The notes below the pieces were generated by a model. That model saw only the letters and a list, made by a program, of their open reading frames with translations, did not search any database and was not told where the DNA came from. This document shows, piece by piece, positions 1 to 7,935 of a stretch of DNA of 51,152 nt. The stretch is taken from assembly GCA_023230855.1 (NCBI GenBank), contig JALNWQ010000022.1, forward strand, positions 1-51,152. The letters run 5' to 3'. Source of the stretch: Solirubrobacteraceae bacterium. Lineage in GTDB: Bacteria; Actinomycetota; Thermoleophilia; Solirubrobacterales; Solirubrobacteraceae. Made by a program: the position numbers and the translations under genes. Numbering within the stretch: the stretch's first letter is position 1; each line of letters opens with the position of its first letter.

Positions 1-123
1 CCTGAGCGTGGAGCGGCGGCGTCCTGGCTCTTCGGTATCGCACAGAACGTCCTCGGCCACAGCATGCGCCGCCGTCGCGTCGACGACGCTGCACGCCGTC
101 GATTGGCCTTCGATCACGACAGA
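1..123. repeat. Terminal redundancy (copy 1), circular-contig overlap
   Basis: Bases 1-123 are identical to 51030-51152 in the same orientation. The repeat lies inside an ECF sigma-factor gene whose frame continues exactly from one end to the other, so it is best read as an assembly overlap of a circular molecule of 51,029 bp rather than a biological repeat. Confidence 0.95.
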
Positions 124-354
124 CTCGACGCAGAGACCCGCACCGCGATCGAGGCGCTACACGCCGAGGATGCGGTCAACTCGATGCTCCAGGCGTTGCC
201 GCTCGACCAGCGCGATGCAGTGCGCGCCCGGATCCTCGACGGCACACCCTACGACGAGCTGGCCGTCGACCTCGCCTGCTCGCCAATGGTTGCTCGCAAG
301 CGCGTGAGCCGCGGGCTCGCAACGCTACGCGCCCAGCTGAAAGGCACCCCATGA
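1..354 (+). CDS. ECF-type RNA polymerase sigma factor, C-terminal part (gene crosses the join)
   Basis: The reading frame is open from base 1 and continues from the GTG at 50826 near the other end; joined, the protein is 185 residues. The part here holds the end of sigma region 2 (WLFGIAQNVLGHSMRRRR) and region 4, a helix-turn-helix running through AVRARILDGTPYDELA to SRGLATLRAQL. Length and layout are normal for an ECF sigma factor, which directs RNA polymerase to alternative promoters. The stop overlaps the next start (ATGA at 351-354), so the downstream membrane protein is probably translationally coupled, the usual arrangement for sigma and anti-sigma partners. The regulon and signal are unknown. 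Confidence 0.93.
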   Translation, partial: PERGAAASWLFGIAQNVLGHSMRRRRVDDAARRRLAFDHDRLDAETRTAIEALHAEDAVNSMLQALPLDQRDAVRARILDGTPYDELAVDLACSPMVARKRVSRGLATLRAQLKGTP

Positions 355-1151
355 CCCTGCTCCCCCGCCTCCACCAGAGCATCGTTGAGGCCGTCGATGC
401 GGAGACCACTCGCATCGCCCGGCCCCGACGCTGGCTCCTGCCGGTGACTCTCGGAGCCCTCTTCGCCACCGCGGCGGTGGCCACCGCCGCGATGACCGGC
501 GTGTGGAGTCCCGATCCCGAGGACATCGGAGGCCGCGCACTCGCCGTTGACGCCTCTGCTCCACCTGCTGGCCAGCTGGCCGCGCTTGGCGTGCTGCGTC
601 GCTCGGCGACCAGCGCCGATCGCGACGCCGTGGCGCTCGCATCCCTGCGCTACGCCCCTGATGTTGTGCGCAGCAACCACGTCCGACGACCCGGGCCCTC
701 GGGGGCCATCATCGTCCCGATCGTCCACCACGACGCCCGCATGGACGCACTCGGCGGGACTGTCCGCACCCGCAACGCGATCTGCCTCGTCGATGGACCG
801 GCAGGAGGCTGCACGACGACCGCCAGGATCCGCGCATACGGTACCGGACTCCAGCGCGGCCACACCTACACCGGCATCGTGCCCGACGGCGTCGCCACCG
901 TGCTTCTGCGATCGAGGACCGACGGCAAGACCGTCTCCGTCCCGGTCCACGACAACGCTTACGTCGTCGATGCCCGTCGGCTTGACGTCCGTCCTGCAGC
1001 GCCACGCTGGCAAGACCACAAGGGACGACCGGTAGCACCGACCCCTGTACCCCGCGCTGGCGATCCCGACGTGACCGCCATCTGCGACGACGGACGCACC
1101 CTTCCAATCCCCGCCACAGCCCGGAGCGCATCCAACTTCCCCTGCAAGTAG
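351..1151 (+). CDS. Membrane-anchored protein, candidate anti-sigma factor
   Basis: A 266-residue protein with a short cytosolic tail (about 1-27), one membrane helix (about 28-48, very Ala-rich) and a roughly 215-residue outside domain. The 4-base overlap with the sigma gene and the single-span layout suggest an anti-sigma or signal-sensing partner. The cytosolic tail is far shorter than the classical zinc-binding anti-sigma domain and has no HxxxCxxC motif, so the assignment rests on position. The outer domain has paired cysteines and a block, GIVPDGVATVLLR followed by VPVHDNAYVV, that resembles the end of the secreted protein at 1478-2023. It may be the sensor or a structural partner of that protein. 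Confidence 0.8.
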   Translation: MTLLPRLHQSIVEAVDAETTRIARPRRWLLPVTLGALFATAAVATAAMTGVWSPDPEDIGGRALAVDASAPPAGQLAALGVLRRSATSADRDAVALASLRYAPDVVRSNHVRRPGPSGAIIVPIVHHDARMDALGGTVRTRNAICLVDGPAGGCTTTARIRAYGTGLQRGHTYTGIVPDGVATVLLRSRTDGKTVSVPVHDNAYVVDARRLDVRPAAPRWQDHKGRPVAPTPVPRAGDPDVTAICDDGRTLPIPATARSASNFPCK

Positions 1152-1174
1152 AACGCAGCCGACCCTGCAAACGA

Positions 1175-1456
1175 TTGGATTCAATCTCGCGGCATCTTCG
1201 CGAGACCGTTCACTCCAAGCTGAGAAAGGTTGTCGCAGAAACCTTCTACTACGACGCCGAGATGGCCGTTAGGGCCCTCTACGCCGATGGAAGCGCCTAC
1301 GGCTCGTACGCCCGGGGCGGTCGAGGCCAAACGTACGTGTACCACTGCTACAACAACACTCAGACCGCCCGAGGGCGAATTCTCAACAACCATCCTTCGA
1401 CCTCCTACTACATGCTCGGCAAGGGACTGTGGGATAGCACGAACCCATGCCCGTGA
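1175..1456 (+). CDS. Small hypothetical protein, possibly a fragment
   Basis: An in-frame stretch of 93 codons from a TTG start; an ATG at 1262 is an alternative. No Shine-Dalgarno is clear. The product is rich in Tyr, Asn and Ser with two cysteines (YVYHCYNN and a TNPCP end), composition typical of exported proteins, yet there is no signal peptide. Base composition is less GC-rich than the backbone. It sits between the membrane protein and a secreted protein in the same direction. I do not recognise a family; it may be the tail of a lost secreted gene. Confidence 0.4.
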   Translation: MDSISRHLRETVHSKLRKVVAETFYYDAEMAVRALYADGSAYGSYARGGRGQTYVYHCYNNTQTARGRILNNHPSTSYYMLGKGLWDSTNPCP

Positions 1457-1477
1457 GACCGTACAAGGTGATCTGAA

Positions 1478-2023
1478 ATGTTGATGAGAAGAACCGTGGC
1501 CCTCTTGGCCACCACAGCCCTTGCTGCTGGCGCGTTCACCGCGCTCGCAGGCGCGAAGAATAGTGAGGATGTTCCTTCCCCGGACAACCGGGCTAAGGTT
1601 GCCTCCTCCGTATCGCTGCTGAGCCACATCACCTCCTACACGCCGCCTCCGGTAGATGCCTCGGGAATCGGCATGGATCGGAGCCTCGCTCGAAGCGTGA
1701 CAAGCACAGTCGGTGTCGTGCGCGTGATACCAGCGGATGGCATGATCTGCCTTGAGCAAATCGACGGCAACACTGGGGCCGCTGGGTCGTGCGCGCCCGA
1801 CGGCATCGTCGCGCAGGGCGGCTTGTTGAGCAGCCTCGGTGATGCCGGCGAAACTCGAGACCAAGTGGCAGGGGTCGTCCCCGACAACGTCGCTCTCGTG
1901 GTGGCCGGCAACCGCGAGATCCCGGTGTCAAGCAACATCTGGTCGGCCCGCAACATTCAGCCGACAGCCGTCGCCTACAAGGACGCCGCGGGGTCGGTCG
2001 TCGGACGCGCTGTGATCCCGTGA
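1478..2023 (+). CDS. Secreted hypothetical protein related to the outer domain of the upstream membrane protein
   Basis: A 181-residue protein with a clear signal peptide (MLMRRTVALLATTALAAGA) and likely cleavage near residue 26. An AAGGTGA ribosome site lies just upstream of the ATG. The C-terminal half carries MICLEQ, a second Cys, then VAGVVPDNVALVV and a closing YKDAAGSVVGRAV strand pair, in the same order as in the 351-1151 product, so the two outside domains look paralogous. It is probably the last gene of the sigma-factor operon and a candidate output or ligand of that signalling pair. Biochemical function is unknown. Confidence 0.75.
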   Translation: MLMRRTVALLATTALAAGAFTALAGAKNSEDVPSPDNRAKVASSVSLLSHITSYTPPPVDASGIGMDRSLARSVTSTVGVVRVIPADGMICLEQIDGNTGAAGSCAPDGIVAQGGLLSSLGDAGETRDQVAGVVPDNVALVVAGNREIPVSSNIWSARNIQPTAVAYKDAAGSVVGRAVIP

Positions 2024-2028
2024 CCCCT

Positions 2029-2090
2029 CGGCTCTGTACGGACGCCGACTCTGTACGGACGCCGAGCTTCTCGGTGCCCGTACAGAGCCG
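2029..2090. terminator. Hairpin with embedded 17-bp tandem repeat after the sigma operon
   Basis: CGGCTCTGTACGG at 2029-2041 is the exact reverse complement of 2078-2090, a 13-bp stem starting 6 bases after the stop at 2023. Between the arms the 17-mer CTCTGTACGGACGCCGA occurs twice in perfect tandem (2032-2048 and 2049-2065). No T tract follows, so it may be a Rho-independent-like barrier or a protein-binding site. From 2091 to 2308 I see only short GCCGACCCGC repeats and no convincing gene. Confidence 0.5.
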
Positions 2091-2308
2091 ACCCGCCAAA
2101 GCCGACCCGCGTGCTGACCGCTACAACGGCGCCCCGCCCCTCACGGTCACTCAGGAACGCACCGCATTGGCGGCACCGGCACCGAGGACAGGGTGGGGCG
2201 CGCTCGGGCTGAAGCGCGGGCAGCGGCAGCGCAACCGGGCTCACGCCCGGCGCCCGACGTCGGCCGCCCGACGGTCGCGCGGCGTCGCCCCGTGGTGGTG
2301 CGCGACGC

Positions 2309-2797
2309 CTACGCGTCGGCCGGGTCGCGCGTCAGGCGCTCGCCGAGTGCGCGCAGTGACGTCGTCAGGCGCTCGGCGTCGGCGACGAGCGCGTCCAGGT
2401 CCTCGACGGTCCCGCGCGGCCCGCCCGTCGGCAGGTCGATCGGTCCCAGCACGGGATCGTCAACCACTTCGGTCTCCATGGCGAGCAACGCGCGGTGGCG
2501 GACACGGAGTCCCGCGACGTCGTCGCTCAGCGCTCCGACGTCGACCGCGACCAGGCGCAGCCCCTCCCCCGTGGGGCCCCGCCAGGAGCCGGCGACCATC
2601 GCCGCGAGCGCGCGGGTGATGAGGTGATGCCGGTCGACCACGTCGCGCATGGCCAGCTCCGCCCGCGCCCGGGCCGCCGTCATCGCTTCCTGGGCCTCGC
2701 GCGCTGCCGGCGCACCCTCCCGCAGCGCGTCGAGCAGGTCGTCGTCGTCGGGCACCGCCATGGACCGAGGATCGCACCCGTTGGCGACGGCGCGCAC
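2309..2797 (-). CDS. Hypothetical helical protein
   Basis: A 162-residue, strongly acidic, Ala/Leu-rich protein, probably largely alpha-helical with coiled-coil stretches near residues 25-60 and 130-155. The first in-frame start is a GTG at 2797; an ATG at 2761 (MAVPDDDDLL) is an alternative. It lies in the same direction as and directly downstream of the serine recombinase, with about 85 bases between. No known family is recognisable and no membrane segment or signal is present. Confidence 0.6.
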   Translation of the reverse strand: MRAVANGCDPRSMAVPDDDDLLDALREGAPAAREAQEAMTAARARAELAMRDVVDRHHLITRALAAMVAGSWRGPTGEGLRLVAVDVGALSDDVAGLRVRHRALLAMETEVVDDPVLGPIDLPTGGPRGTVEDLDALVADAERLTTSLRALGERLTRDPADA

Positions 2798-2881
2798 GAA
2801 CCCTGCATTCTGCGAGTGATAACGCCCGCGATCGCTCCGCCTCCGCCCCGGTTCCTCCGGGTCGTTCTGTGGAGTTGATCG

Positions 2882-3466
2882 CTATGTGGCGGGGTTCTGC
2901 GATCGCTGGATGGCGCGGTAGACGGTGGACCGGGCGACGTTGAACAGCTCGGCGAGCTCGGCACCGGTGTGGCCGCCGGCCCGGTGCAGCTCGACGAGGT
3001 GTCGCTCCTGGGCGACGGAGAGCTTCGGCTTCTTGCCGCGGAGCCGACCCTTGGCCCTTGCCACCTTCATGCCCTCCTTCGTGCGAGCACTGATGAGGTC
3101 GGCCTCGAACTCGGCGACCATCGCCAGGACGTTGAAGAGGAGGCGGCCCACGGGGTCGGTCGGGTCGTGCGTCGATCCGCCGAGGTTGAGCTTGACCTCA
3201 CGCGCAGTGAGCTCGTCAGCGATGTCTCGCGCGTCGGGCATCGACCGGGCGAGCCGGTCGAGCTTCGTAACGACCAGGGCATCGCCGGCCCGGCACGCGG
3301 CGAGCGCTTCGCGTAGGCCGGGGCGATCACGGTTGGTGCCAGTGAAACCGTGGTCGACGTAGATCCGGTCGGGCTTCACGCCGAGCGCCTCGAGCGCGTT
3401 GCGCTGCGCGGTGAGGTCCTGCTCGTCGGTCGAACAACGTGCGTAGCCGACCTTGATCTCCGCCAT
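2882..3466 (-). CDS. Serine recombinase of the resolvase/invertase family
   Basis: A 194-residue protein of normal length for a Tn3-type resolvase or Pin-type invertase. It opens with VGYARCSTDEQ, where Ser12 is the expected nucleophile, followed by the family blocks DHGFTGTNRDRPGL and VVTKLDRLARS. A C-terminal helix-turn-helix (ELAELFNVARSTVYRAI) recognises the site. The upstream region carries inverted GTGTCCC/GGGAC motifs that look like its res site. On a plasmid such an enzyme usually resolves multimers, but it could also be a transposon remnant; no transposase is nearby. Confidence 0.93.
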   Translation of the reverse strand: MAEIKVGYARCSTDEQDLTAQRNALEALGVKPDRIYVDHGFTGTNRDRPGLREALAACRAGDALVVTKLDRLARSMPDARDIADELTAREVKLNLGGSTHDPTDPVGRLLFNVLAMVAEFEADLISARTKEGMKVARAKGRLRGKKPKLSVAQERHLVELHRAGGHTGAELAELFNVARSTVYRAIQRSQNPAT

Positions 3467-3473
3467 GCAGGAA

Positions 3474-3603
3474 GTGTCCCACGCGAGCCCCCCTGACCGG
3501 GCACTTCACCGGGCGGGTCTTACGGGACACTCCGCAGCCAGTCGGCGTCGAGACCGGCGCCGACGCCAAGCGTGTCCCGGTGAGCGTTCGGCTTACGGGA
3601 CGG
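3474..3603. promoter_or_regulatory. Putative res site of the serine recombinase
   Basis: Four related half-sites form two inverted pairs in the 205 bases between recombinase and transporter: GTGTCCC at 3474-3480 facing TTACGGGACAC at 3520-3530, and GTGTCCCGG at 3572-3580 facing TTACGGGACGG at 3594-3604. Inverted half-sites repeated next to the recombinase gene are the normal structure of a res site and would also allow autoregulation. Confidence 0.6.
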
Positions 3604-3670
3604 TTCGAGCAGGAGGCAGATCGCGCCCGAGAAGTGCCGGGCGCGACTGCTTAGGAAGCAAGCTGGGGGT

Positions 3671-5167
3671 CTAGTGCGAGGCGACGAGCTGCCCGGAGAG
3701 GGCGTCGCGGATCTCTCCGGAGGCTTCGTTGAGGCCGGTGATCTCGACGGTCTTGCCCTGCGACTCGTACTTCACCGTGAGGGCGTCCAGGGCGGAGACG
3801 GCGGAGGCGTCCCAGACGTGCGCCTGGCTCATGTCGATGAGGATGTGCTTGGGGTCGTCGGGGTGGTGGAAGGCGCTGACGAGTTCGTCGTTGGAGGCGA
3901 AGAACAGCTCGCCCCGCACGCTGTAGATGACGGAGGTGCCGTCAGGCGAGACGGTCCGCTCGACGTTCAGGAGGTGCGCGACCCGTCGGGCGAAGATCGC
4001 CATGGAGGCGAGGACGCCGACGCCGACGCCGATGGCGAGGTTGTCGGTGGCGACGGTCGGGATGACGGTGAGGACCATGACGGCGGTCTCGCCGCGCGGC
4101 ATCTTCTTCAGCGTGGCGGGCTTGATGCTGTGCCAGTCGAAGGTGGCGTAGGCGACGAAGATCATGACCGCGACCAGGGCGGTCATCGGAATCACGGAGA
4201 CCACGCCTCCGAAGCCGACGACCATGACGAGCAGGATCACGCCGGCGGAGAACGTCGACAGGCGGGTCCGTGCGCCGGAGACGCGGACGTTGATCATCGT
4301 CTGGCCGATCATCGCGCAGCCCGGCATGCCGCCGAAGAAGCCGGTGATGACGTTCGCGATGCCCTGGCCGCGGCTCTCGCGGCCCTTGTCGGAGGGGGTG
4401 TCGGTGATGTCGTCGACGAGTCGCGCGGTCATCAGCGACTCGAGCAGCCCGACGGCGGCGAGGGTGGCGGAGAACGGCAGGATGATCGTGAACGTCTCGA
4501 AGGAGAACGGCACGGATGGGATGCCGAGCAGCGGGATCGTCGAGGGCAGCTCGCCTTCGTCGCCGACGTTGGTGATGTCGATGCCGCCGGCGACGACGAT
4601 GATCGTGAGGATCGCGATGGCCACCAGTGGCGACGGGATCTGCGGCACGAACCGCGGCAGGATCAGGATGATTGCCAGCCCGGCCGCCACGAGGACGTAG
4701 CCGAGCGTCCCGTCGCCGGTGAGGTGGTCGACCTGCGAGAGGAAGATCAGGATTGCCAGCGCGTTGACGAACCCGGTCATCACGGCCTGGGGCACGAAGC
4801 GCATGAGCTTCGCAATTCCCAACGCACCGAGGGCGATCTGGATGGCGCCGGCGAGGATCGCAGCGGCGAACAGATATTCGACGCCGTGGTCGGCTACGAG
4901 TGGCACGACGACGAGCGCCATGGCGCCGGTGGCGGCGGAGATCATGGCGGGTCGGCCGCCGACGATCGAGATCGCGACCGCCATCGTGAAGGAGGCGTAG
5001 AGCCCGACCTTCGGGTCCACACCGGCGATGATCGAGAACGAGATCGCCTCGGGGATCAGCGCCAGCGCGACGACGGCGCCGGCGAGCAGCTCGATCCGCA
5101 GGACGCGGCCGCTGGGGAGGGTGAAGGACGGGAGTCGCCGTCGTGGCGACGCGGAGGTGGGGGGCAT
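3671..5167 (-). CDS. SulP-family anion transporter with STAS domain
   Basis: A 498-residue SulP/SLC26-type permease for sulfate, bicarbonate or a related anion. The start chosen is the ATG at 5167 (MPPTSASPRRRLPSF) with GAGGT 6 bases upstream; a longer frame extends to 5326 but has no membrane or conserved content. Many hydrophobic helices begin with AVVALALIPEAISFSIIAGV, and GFFGGMPGCAMIGQTMINV is a conserved SulP block. A cytosolic STAS domain (about 390-498) with ILIDMSQAHVWDASAVSALD closes the protein. It is divergent from a MerR-type regulator, which probably controls it. As plasmid cargo it may help with sulfur or carbon uptake. Confidence 0.93.
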   Translation of the reverse strand: MPPTSASPRRRLPSFTLPSGRVLRIELLAGAVVALALIPEAISFSIIAGVDPKVGLYASFTMAVAISIVGGRPAMISAATGAMALVVVPLVADHGVEYLFAAAILAGAIQIALGALGIAKLMRFVPQAVMTGFVNALAILIFLSQVDHLTGDGTLGYVLVAAGLAIILILPRFVPQIPSPLVAIAILTIIVVAGGIDITNVGDEGELPSTIPLLGIPSVPFSFETFTIILPFSATLAAVGLLESLMTARLVDDITDTPSDKGRESRGQGIANVITGFFGGMPGCAMIGQTMINVRVSGARTRLSTFSAGVILLVMVVGFGGVVSVIPMTALVAVMIFVAYATFDWHSIKPATLKKMPRGETAVMVLTVIPTVATDNLAIGVGVGVLASMAIFARRVAHLLNVERTVSPDGTSVIYSVRGELFFASNDELVSAFHHPDDPKHILIDMSQAHVWDASAVSALDALTVKYESQGKTVEITGLNEASGEIRDALSGQLVASH

Positions 5168-5430
5168 GCAGGACCTCGCTGCTGGTAGGCGCAGGTGCGC
5201 GGGAACGATCGATGTGCCGGAGGCCGCGGGGGGCGTTCGGCAGGGGGACGGTGCGGCCGTGGGCGGCGCCGTTCGGCAGGAAGATCGCGGCGCTTGGCGC
5301 AGCGCGCTCCGTGCAAGCTGCGCCAAACAGTAACGTAAGGGAAGGGTTGCTCGTGCGGCCCGTGTCCGACGGCACAGAGCGGACGGTTCGCCGCGGTGCC
5401 TAGCTCGATCGCCGCCCTAGACTTCTTCCT
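5168..5430. promoter_or_regulatory. Divergent promoter region, transporter / MerR regulator
   Basis: This 263-base stretch separates the divergent SulP and MerR genes and should contain both promoters. A short AT-richer element at 5329-5338 (AGTAACGTAA; TTACGTTACT on the other strand) is the only operator-like sequence I can see and is a candidate MerR site. No ribosomal leader structure is evident. Confidence 0.4.
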
Positions 5431-5820
5431 GTGGCCACTTCGGAACAGACGCACCAGATCGGCGAGGTCGCCGACCGCGTCGGCCTCTCACTCCGCACCG
5501 TCCGCTACTACGAGGAGCAGGGCCTCGTCGTCCCCGAGGCGCGGACCGAAGGCGGGTTTCGGCTCTACACCGAGCGGCAGATCGACCGCCTGTTCCTGGT
5601 GAAGAAGATGAAGCCGTTGGGCTTCTCGCTTGACGAGATGCGCGCCATGTTCGACGCCCGCGAAGCACTCGAGGACCCCGACGGCCCCCCGGGATCCACC
5701 GAAGCGGCCCGCGAGACGATCGCGACGTTCGCCGACCAGGTCGACGAACGCACCGCGAAGATGCGCCACATCCTCAAGCAGAGCGAGCAGTTCGCCCGCG
5801 AGCTCCGCGACAACGAGTAG
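5431..5820 (+). CDS. MerR-family transcriptional regulator
   Basis: A 129-residue regulator with the N-terminal MerR winged helix: IGEVADRVGLSLRTVRYYEE, then GGFRLYTERQIDRL, and LGFSLDEMRAMF in the linker helix. The C-terminal half forms the coiled dimerisation helix. It has no cysteine, so metal sensing of the MerR/CueR kind is unlikely. The start is a GTG at 5431. It diverges from the SulP transporter with 263 bases between, a common regulator-target layout, so it likely controls that gene and itself. Confidence 0.93.
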   Translation: MATSEQTHQIGEVADRVGLSLRTVRYYEEQGLVVPEARTEGGFRLYTERQIDRLFLVKKMKPLGFSLDEMRAMFDAREALEDPDGPPGSTEAARETIATFADQVDERTAKMRHILKQSEQFARELRDNE

Positions 5821-5871
5821 GCCCCGGCCTGCGAAGGTCCCGCGGACCGCCGATCGGCGCGATACTCGGCC

Positions 5872-6090
5872 ATGGCCACGGTAGGCGAACACCACCTCGC
5901 TGACCGGCTGCGCGCCGAGTGGGGCCGCTTCCTTCGCGGAGGCGACCGAACTCACGCCCGCCCCGACCTGGCCGCCGCCACCTCGCGGTACGGAATCTCC
6001 GGCTTCGGCCTCTACAGCAACCCCACGCTCGACCGCGAGATCGACGACCTCAAGAAGCGCATCGCCGACCTCGAACGCCGGCTTCAGTAG
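5872..6090 (+). CDS. Small protein with C-terminal coiled coil
   Basis: A 72-residue protein whose last third (REIDDLKKRIADLERRLQ) is a clear leucine/isoleucine heptad coiled coil. GATACT at 5861-5866 ends 5 bases before the ATG, which would give a leaderless mRNA. It follows the MerR gene in the same direction. No known family is recognised; the coiled coil implies self-association or binding to a partner. Confidence 0.65.
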   Translation: MATVGEHHLADRLRAEWGRFLRGGDRTHARPDLAAATSRYGISGFGLYSNPTLDREIDDLKKRIADLERRLQ

Positions 6091-6229
6091 CCGGAACCGT
6101 CCCGGCGCGTCCGTCCCAGTCAAGGATCGGCTATCGGGACGCGTCATGGATCACGCGTTCGCGCGCGGATCCGGGCGGCGAGCCGTGGTCATGGAACTAC
6201 TCAGCGTGGAGGGCGGTCGGCGAGGCGGT

Positions 6230-6736
6230 TCAGACTAGGACGGCCGTGATGCCAGAGGTCAGTGCCACGCCGTAGAGGACCAAGGCTCTTCTGATCAAGC
6301 CGTACTTCGTGACGACAATTCCGCTTACGGCGAAGAGCTGATTGATTTCACGTTCGAAGGCGCCGTCCTGACGGTCCGCCTCTTCCCGAACAGCGGTCTG
6401 CACGGCAGCCTCGTCTTTGAGGGCGTGAACCTCTTTGAAGTATCGGGCCCGCCCTGGCGAAGCCGCTTTCCCGGTTCGGGGAAAGATCGCCGTACCGAGG
6501 CAAGCGATCGAGAAGGCCGCGAGACCGCATCCCGTCCACCAGAGCATCTCCCTTACGAGAGACAGATCGGTGGGGTCCCACCTTCCGCCGATGATGCCTG
6601 CGAGAACCGCGCCGATCGCTAGACCCATCACTGCGAAGAGCGTCGTTGCTTTTGCGTCCGCCCGAACGAGTTCTGCACGAGTCTCGTCGAGCAAGCGTTG
6701 AGCAAGCGCCTCAGGGCTGCCGCCTCCGGGAGTCAT
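6230..6736 (-). CDS. pycTM: Pycsar effector membrane protein (PycTM-like)
   Basis: A 168-residue protein beginning MTPGGGSPEALAQRLL. The block ELVRADAKATTLFAVMGLAI opens the PycTM domain: a helix with the RADAKA signature followed by hydrophobic helices at about 29-47 and 63-86 and a hydrophobic C-terminus (about 145-168). In Pycsar systems this effector binds cyclic CMP or UMP made after phage infection and disrupts the inner membrane, aborting infection. Its ATG overlaps the cyclase stop as ATGA at 6733-6736, so the two are co-translated. A longer frame to 6838 runs back into the cyclase and is not needed. Base composition is lower in GC than the plasmid core, suggesting acquisition. Confidence 0.85.
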   Translation of the reverse strand: MTPGGGSPEALAQRLLDETRAELVRADAKATTLFAVMGLAIGAVLAGIIGGRWDPTDLSLVREMLWWTGCGLAAFSIACLGTAIFPRTGKAASPGRARYFKEVHALKDEAAVQTAVREEADRQDGAFEREINQLFAVSGIVVTKYGLIRRALVLYGVALTSGITAVLV

Positions 6737-7644
6737 GCGCGTGTCACGGTTTCGCGCTTCTTTTGCCCAGTGAGAATCGCCGTTGCGAACCGGTCCCCAC
6801 ATCCGTTCTCGCACCAGTGCGAGGTGAGCTCTTTGCATTTCGAGTGTGTCCCCAGCTTCTCGACGTCGGTCTCGTGCCAGAGCTCCGTCGGGGGGTCACT
6901 GTGGTCGCACGAGTGCGTCACGTAGTCGTTGGACGCGAAGTGCTTGAACACCTCCTCCGTGACGATGAGCCCGTGAGCGTCGGCTCGGCCGGCGCACTTG
7001 AAGGCAAAGTTTACCGGTCGTCCGGCCCAGACAGGTTCGTTCGTGCCGTGAACCCCGAGCTTCCTAGCGATCAAGGTCCCGCGATCCATCCCCGTCTTCA
7101 ACCCGGTGTCAGGGACTTTTTCGCCGAGGATCTCGCGGATCTTCGGCTCGAGGGTCACAGCGCTGAATGTCTTGATCGTGATCGCAGCGCAGAGAGCTCG
7201 CTCGGTGGCACGCTCCCCGTGGTAAATCGCAAAAGCCCCGTCGCCCTGAATGTCGACGAAGGCGGGCTTGAATGCCCACAGGATCGACACGAGCGGAGCG
7301 GTCGACGCTTCGTAGATCTTGGCGCTGGTGTTGATGTACTTGCCGAAGCTCAGCTGAGTGCTGTTTTTCAGGTCGGCGGAAACGACTACTGCGTCCTTGA
7401 TGCGCTTCCAGGTGGGTTTCCTTGAGTACAGAGAGTCGACGGACGGGAACAACGTGGTGTCCTCAATCGTCGTTGGGCTTTTGAGAGCCGCGCGCGCCGT
7501 GGTGTCGAGCTCTGTGAGCAGCGCTGTCACAGGAGGGGTGTCGGTGCTGCGCGCAGTCGTCTGCGCCGCCCCGAGGAGAAGGCGTGGATCAGGATCGTTT
7601 TCGGCGTATGACACATCCACCAGTATCTCATTCTGGACACCCAC
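6733..7644 (-). CDS. pycC: Pycsar nucleotide cyclase (PycC-like class III cyclase)
   Basis: A class III nucleotide cyclase that in Pycsar systems makes cCMP or cUMP as an alarm signal on phage attack. The start chosen is the GTG at 7644 (VGVQNEILVDVSYAEN) with AAAGGGG upstream, giving 303 residues; the frame is open to 7884 but the extra part looks non-coding. The two metal-binding aspartates are at about 91 (VVVSADLKNST) and 135 (VDIQGDGAFAIY). The later block NEPVWAGRPVNFAFK matches the cyclase region that selects the base and contacts the ribose and phosphate. A Cys/His-rich tail (about 244-284) follows. It is coupled by overlap to the membrane effector. Pyrimidine specificity is inferred from the pairing, not shown. 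Confidence 0.85.
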   Translation of the reverse strand: MGVQNEILVDVSYAENDPDPRLLLGAAQTTARSTDTPPVTALLTELDTTARAALKSPTTIEDTTLFPSVDSLYSRKPTWKRIKDAVVVSADLKNSTQLSFGKYINTSAKIYEASTAPLVSILWAFKPAFVDIQGDGAFAIYHGERATERALCAAITIKTFSAVTLEPKIREILGEKVPDTGLKTGMDRGTLIARKLGVHGTNEPVWAGRPVNFAFKCAGRADAHGLIVTEEVFKHFASNDYVTHSCDHSDPPTELWHETDVEKLGTHSKCKELTSHWCENGCGDRFATAILTGQKKRETVTRA

Positions 7645-7935
7645 CGAAAACCCCTTTAGGTCCGCGCCCCCACGCTCTAGCCAACCGTCTTGGGGCGGCT
7701 CGCTCGAGCGGCTCGGTCGATGCGGGGCGGCCAGCCCGGTTGCTGTTGGCCTGCGCTGGACCGCATCGGACCAGAACGAGACGGCACCGTTCGTTCCGCT
7801 CCCGAATGCACCGTTCGGAGCCGCGATCCCGAAATCCTGATCCCTCAGCTGACGTCTCGGGCCGTGTCTCGCAAGCCGACCCATTCTGGGACGACGGCCA
7901 GCGCCAGATAGCGCTGCGAGATTCGCGCCAAATAG
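7645..7935. other. Gap between the Pycsar cyclase and the truncated FN3 gene
   Basis: About 290 bases with no convincing gene. GCACCGTTCG is repeated directly at 7785-7794 and 7808-7817. The promoter of the Pycsar pair must lie at the left of this stretch. The coding frame of the FN3-type protein enters abruptly after a TAG at 7933-7935, so a junction between acquired segments probably lies near here. Confidence 0.4.

Noticed and set aside
2020..2619. A 199-codon plus-strand frame beginning just before the sigma-operon stop
   Set aside because: Runs through the hairpin and then antisense to the 2309-2797 gene; Arg-rich with no protein-like pattern.
3674..5188. A 504-codon acidic plus-strand frame opposite the SulP transporter
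   Set aside because: Asp/Gly/His-rich sequence reflecting the antisense of membrane helices; no plausible start or fold.
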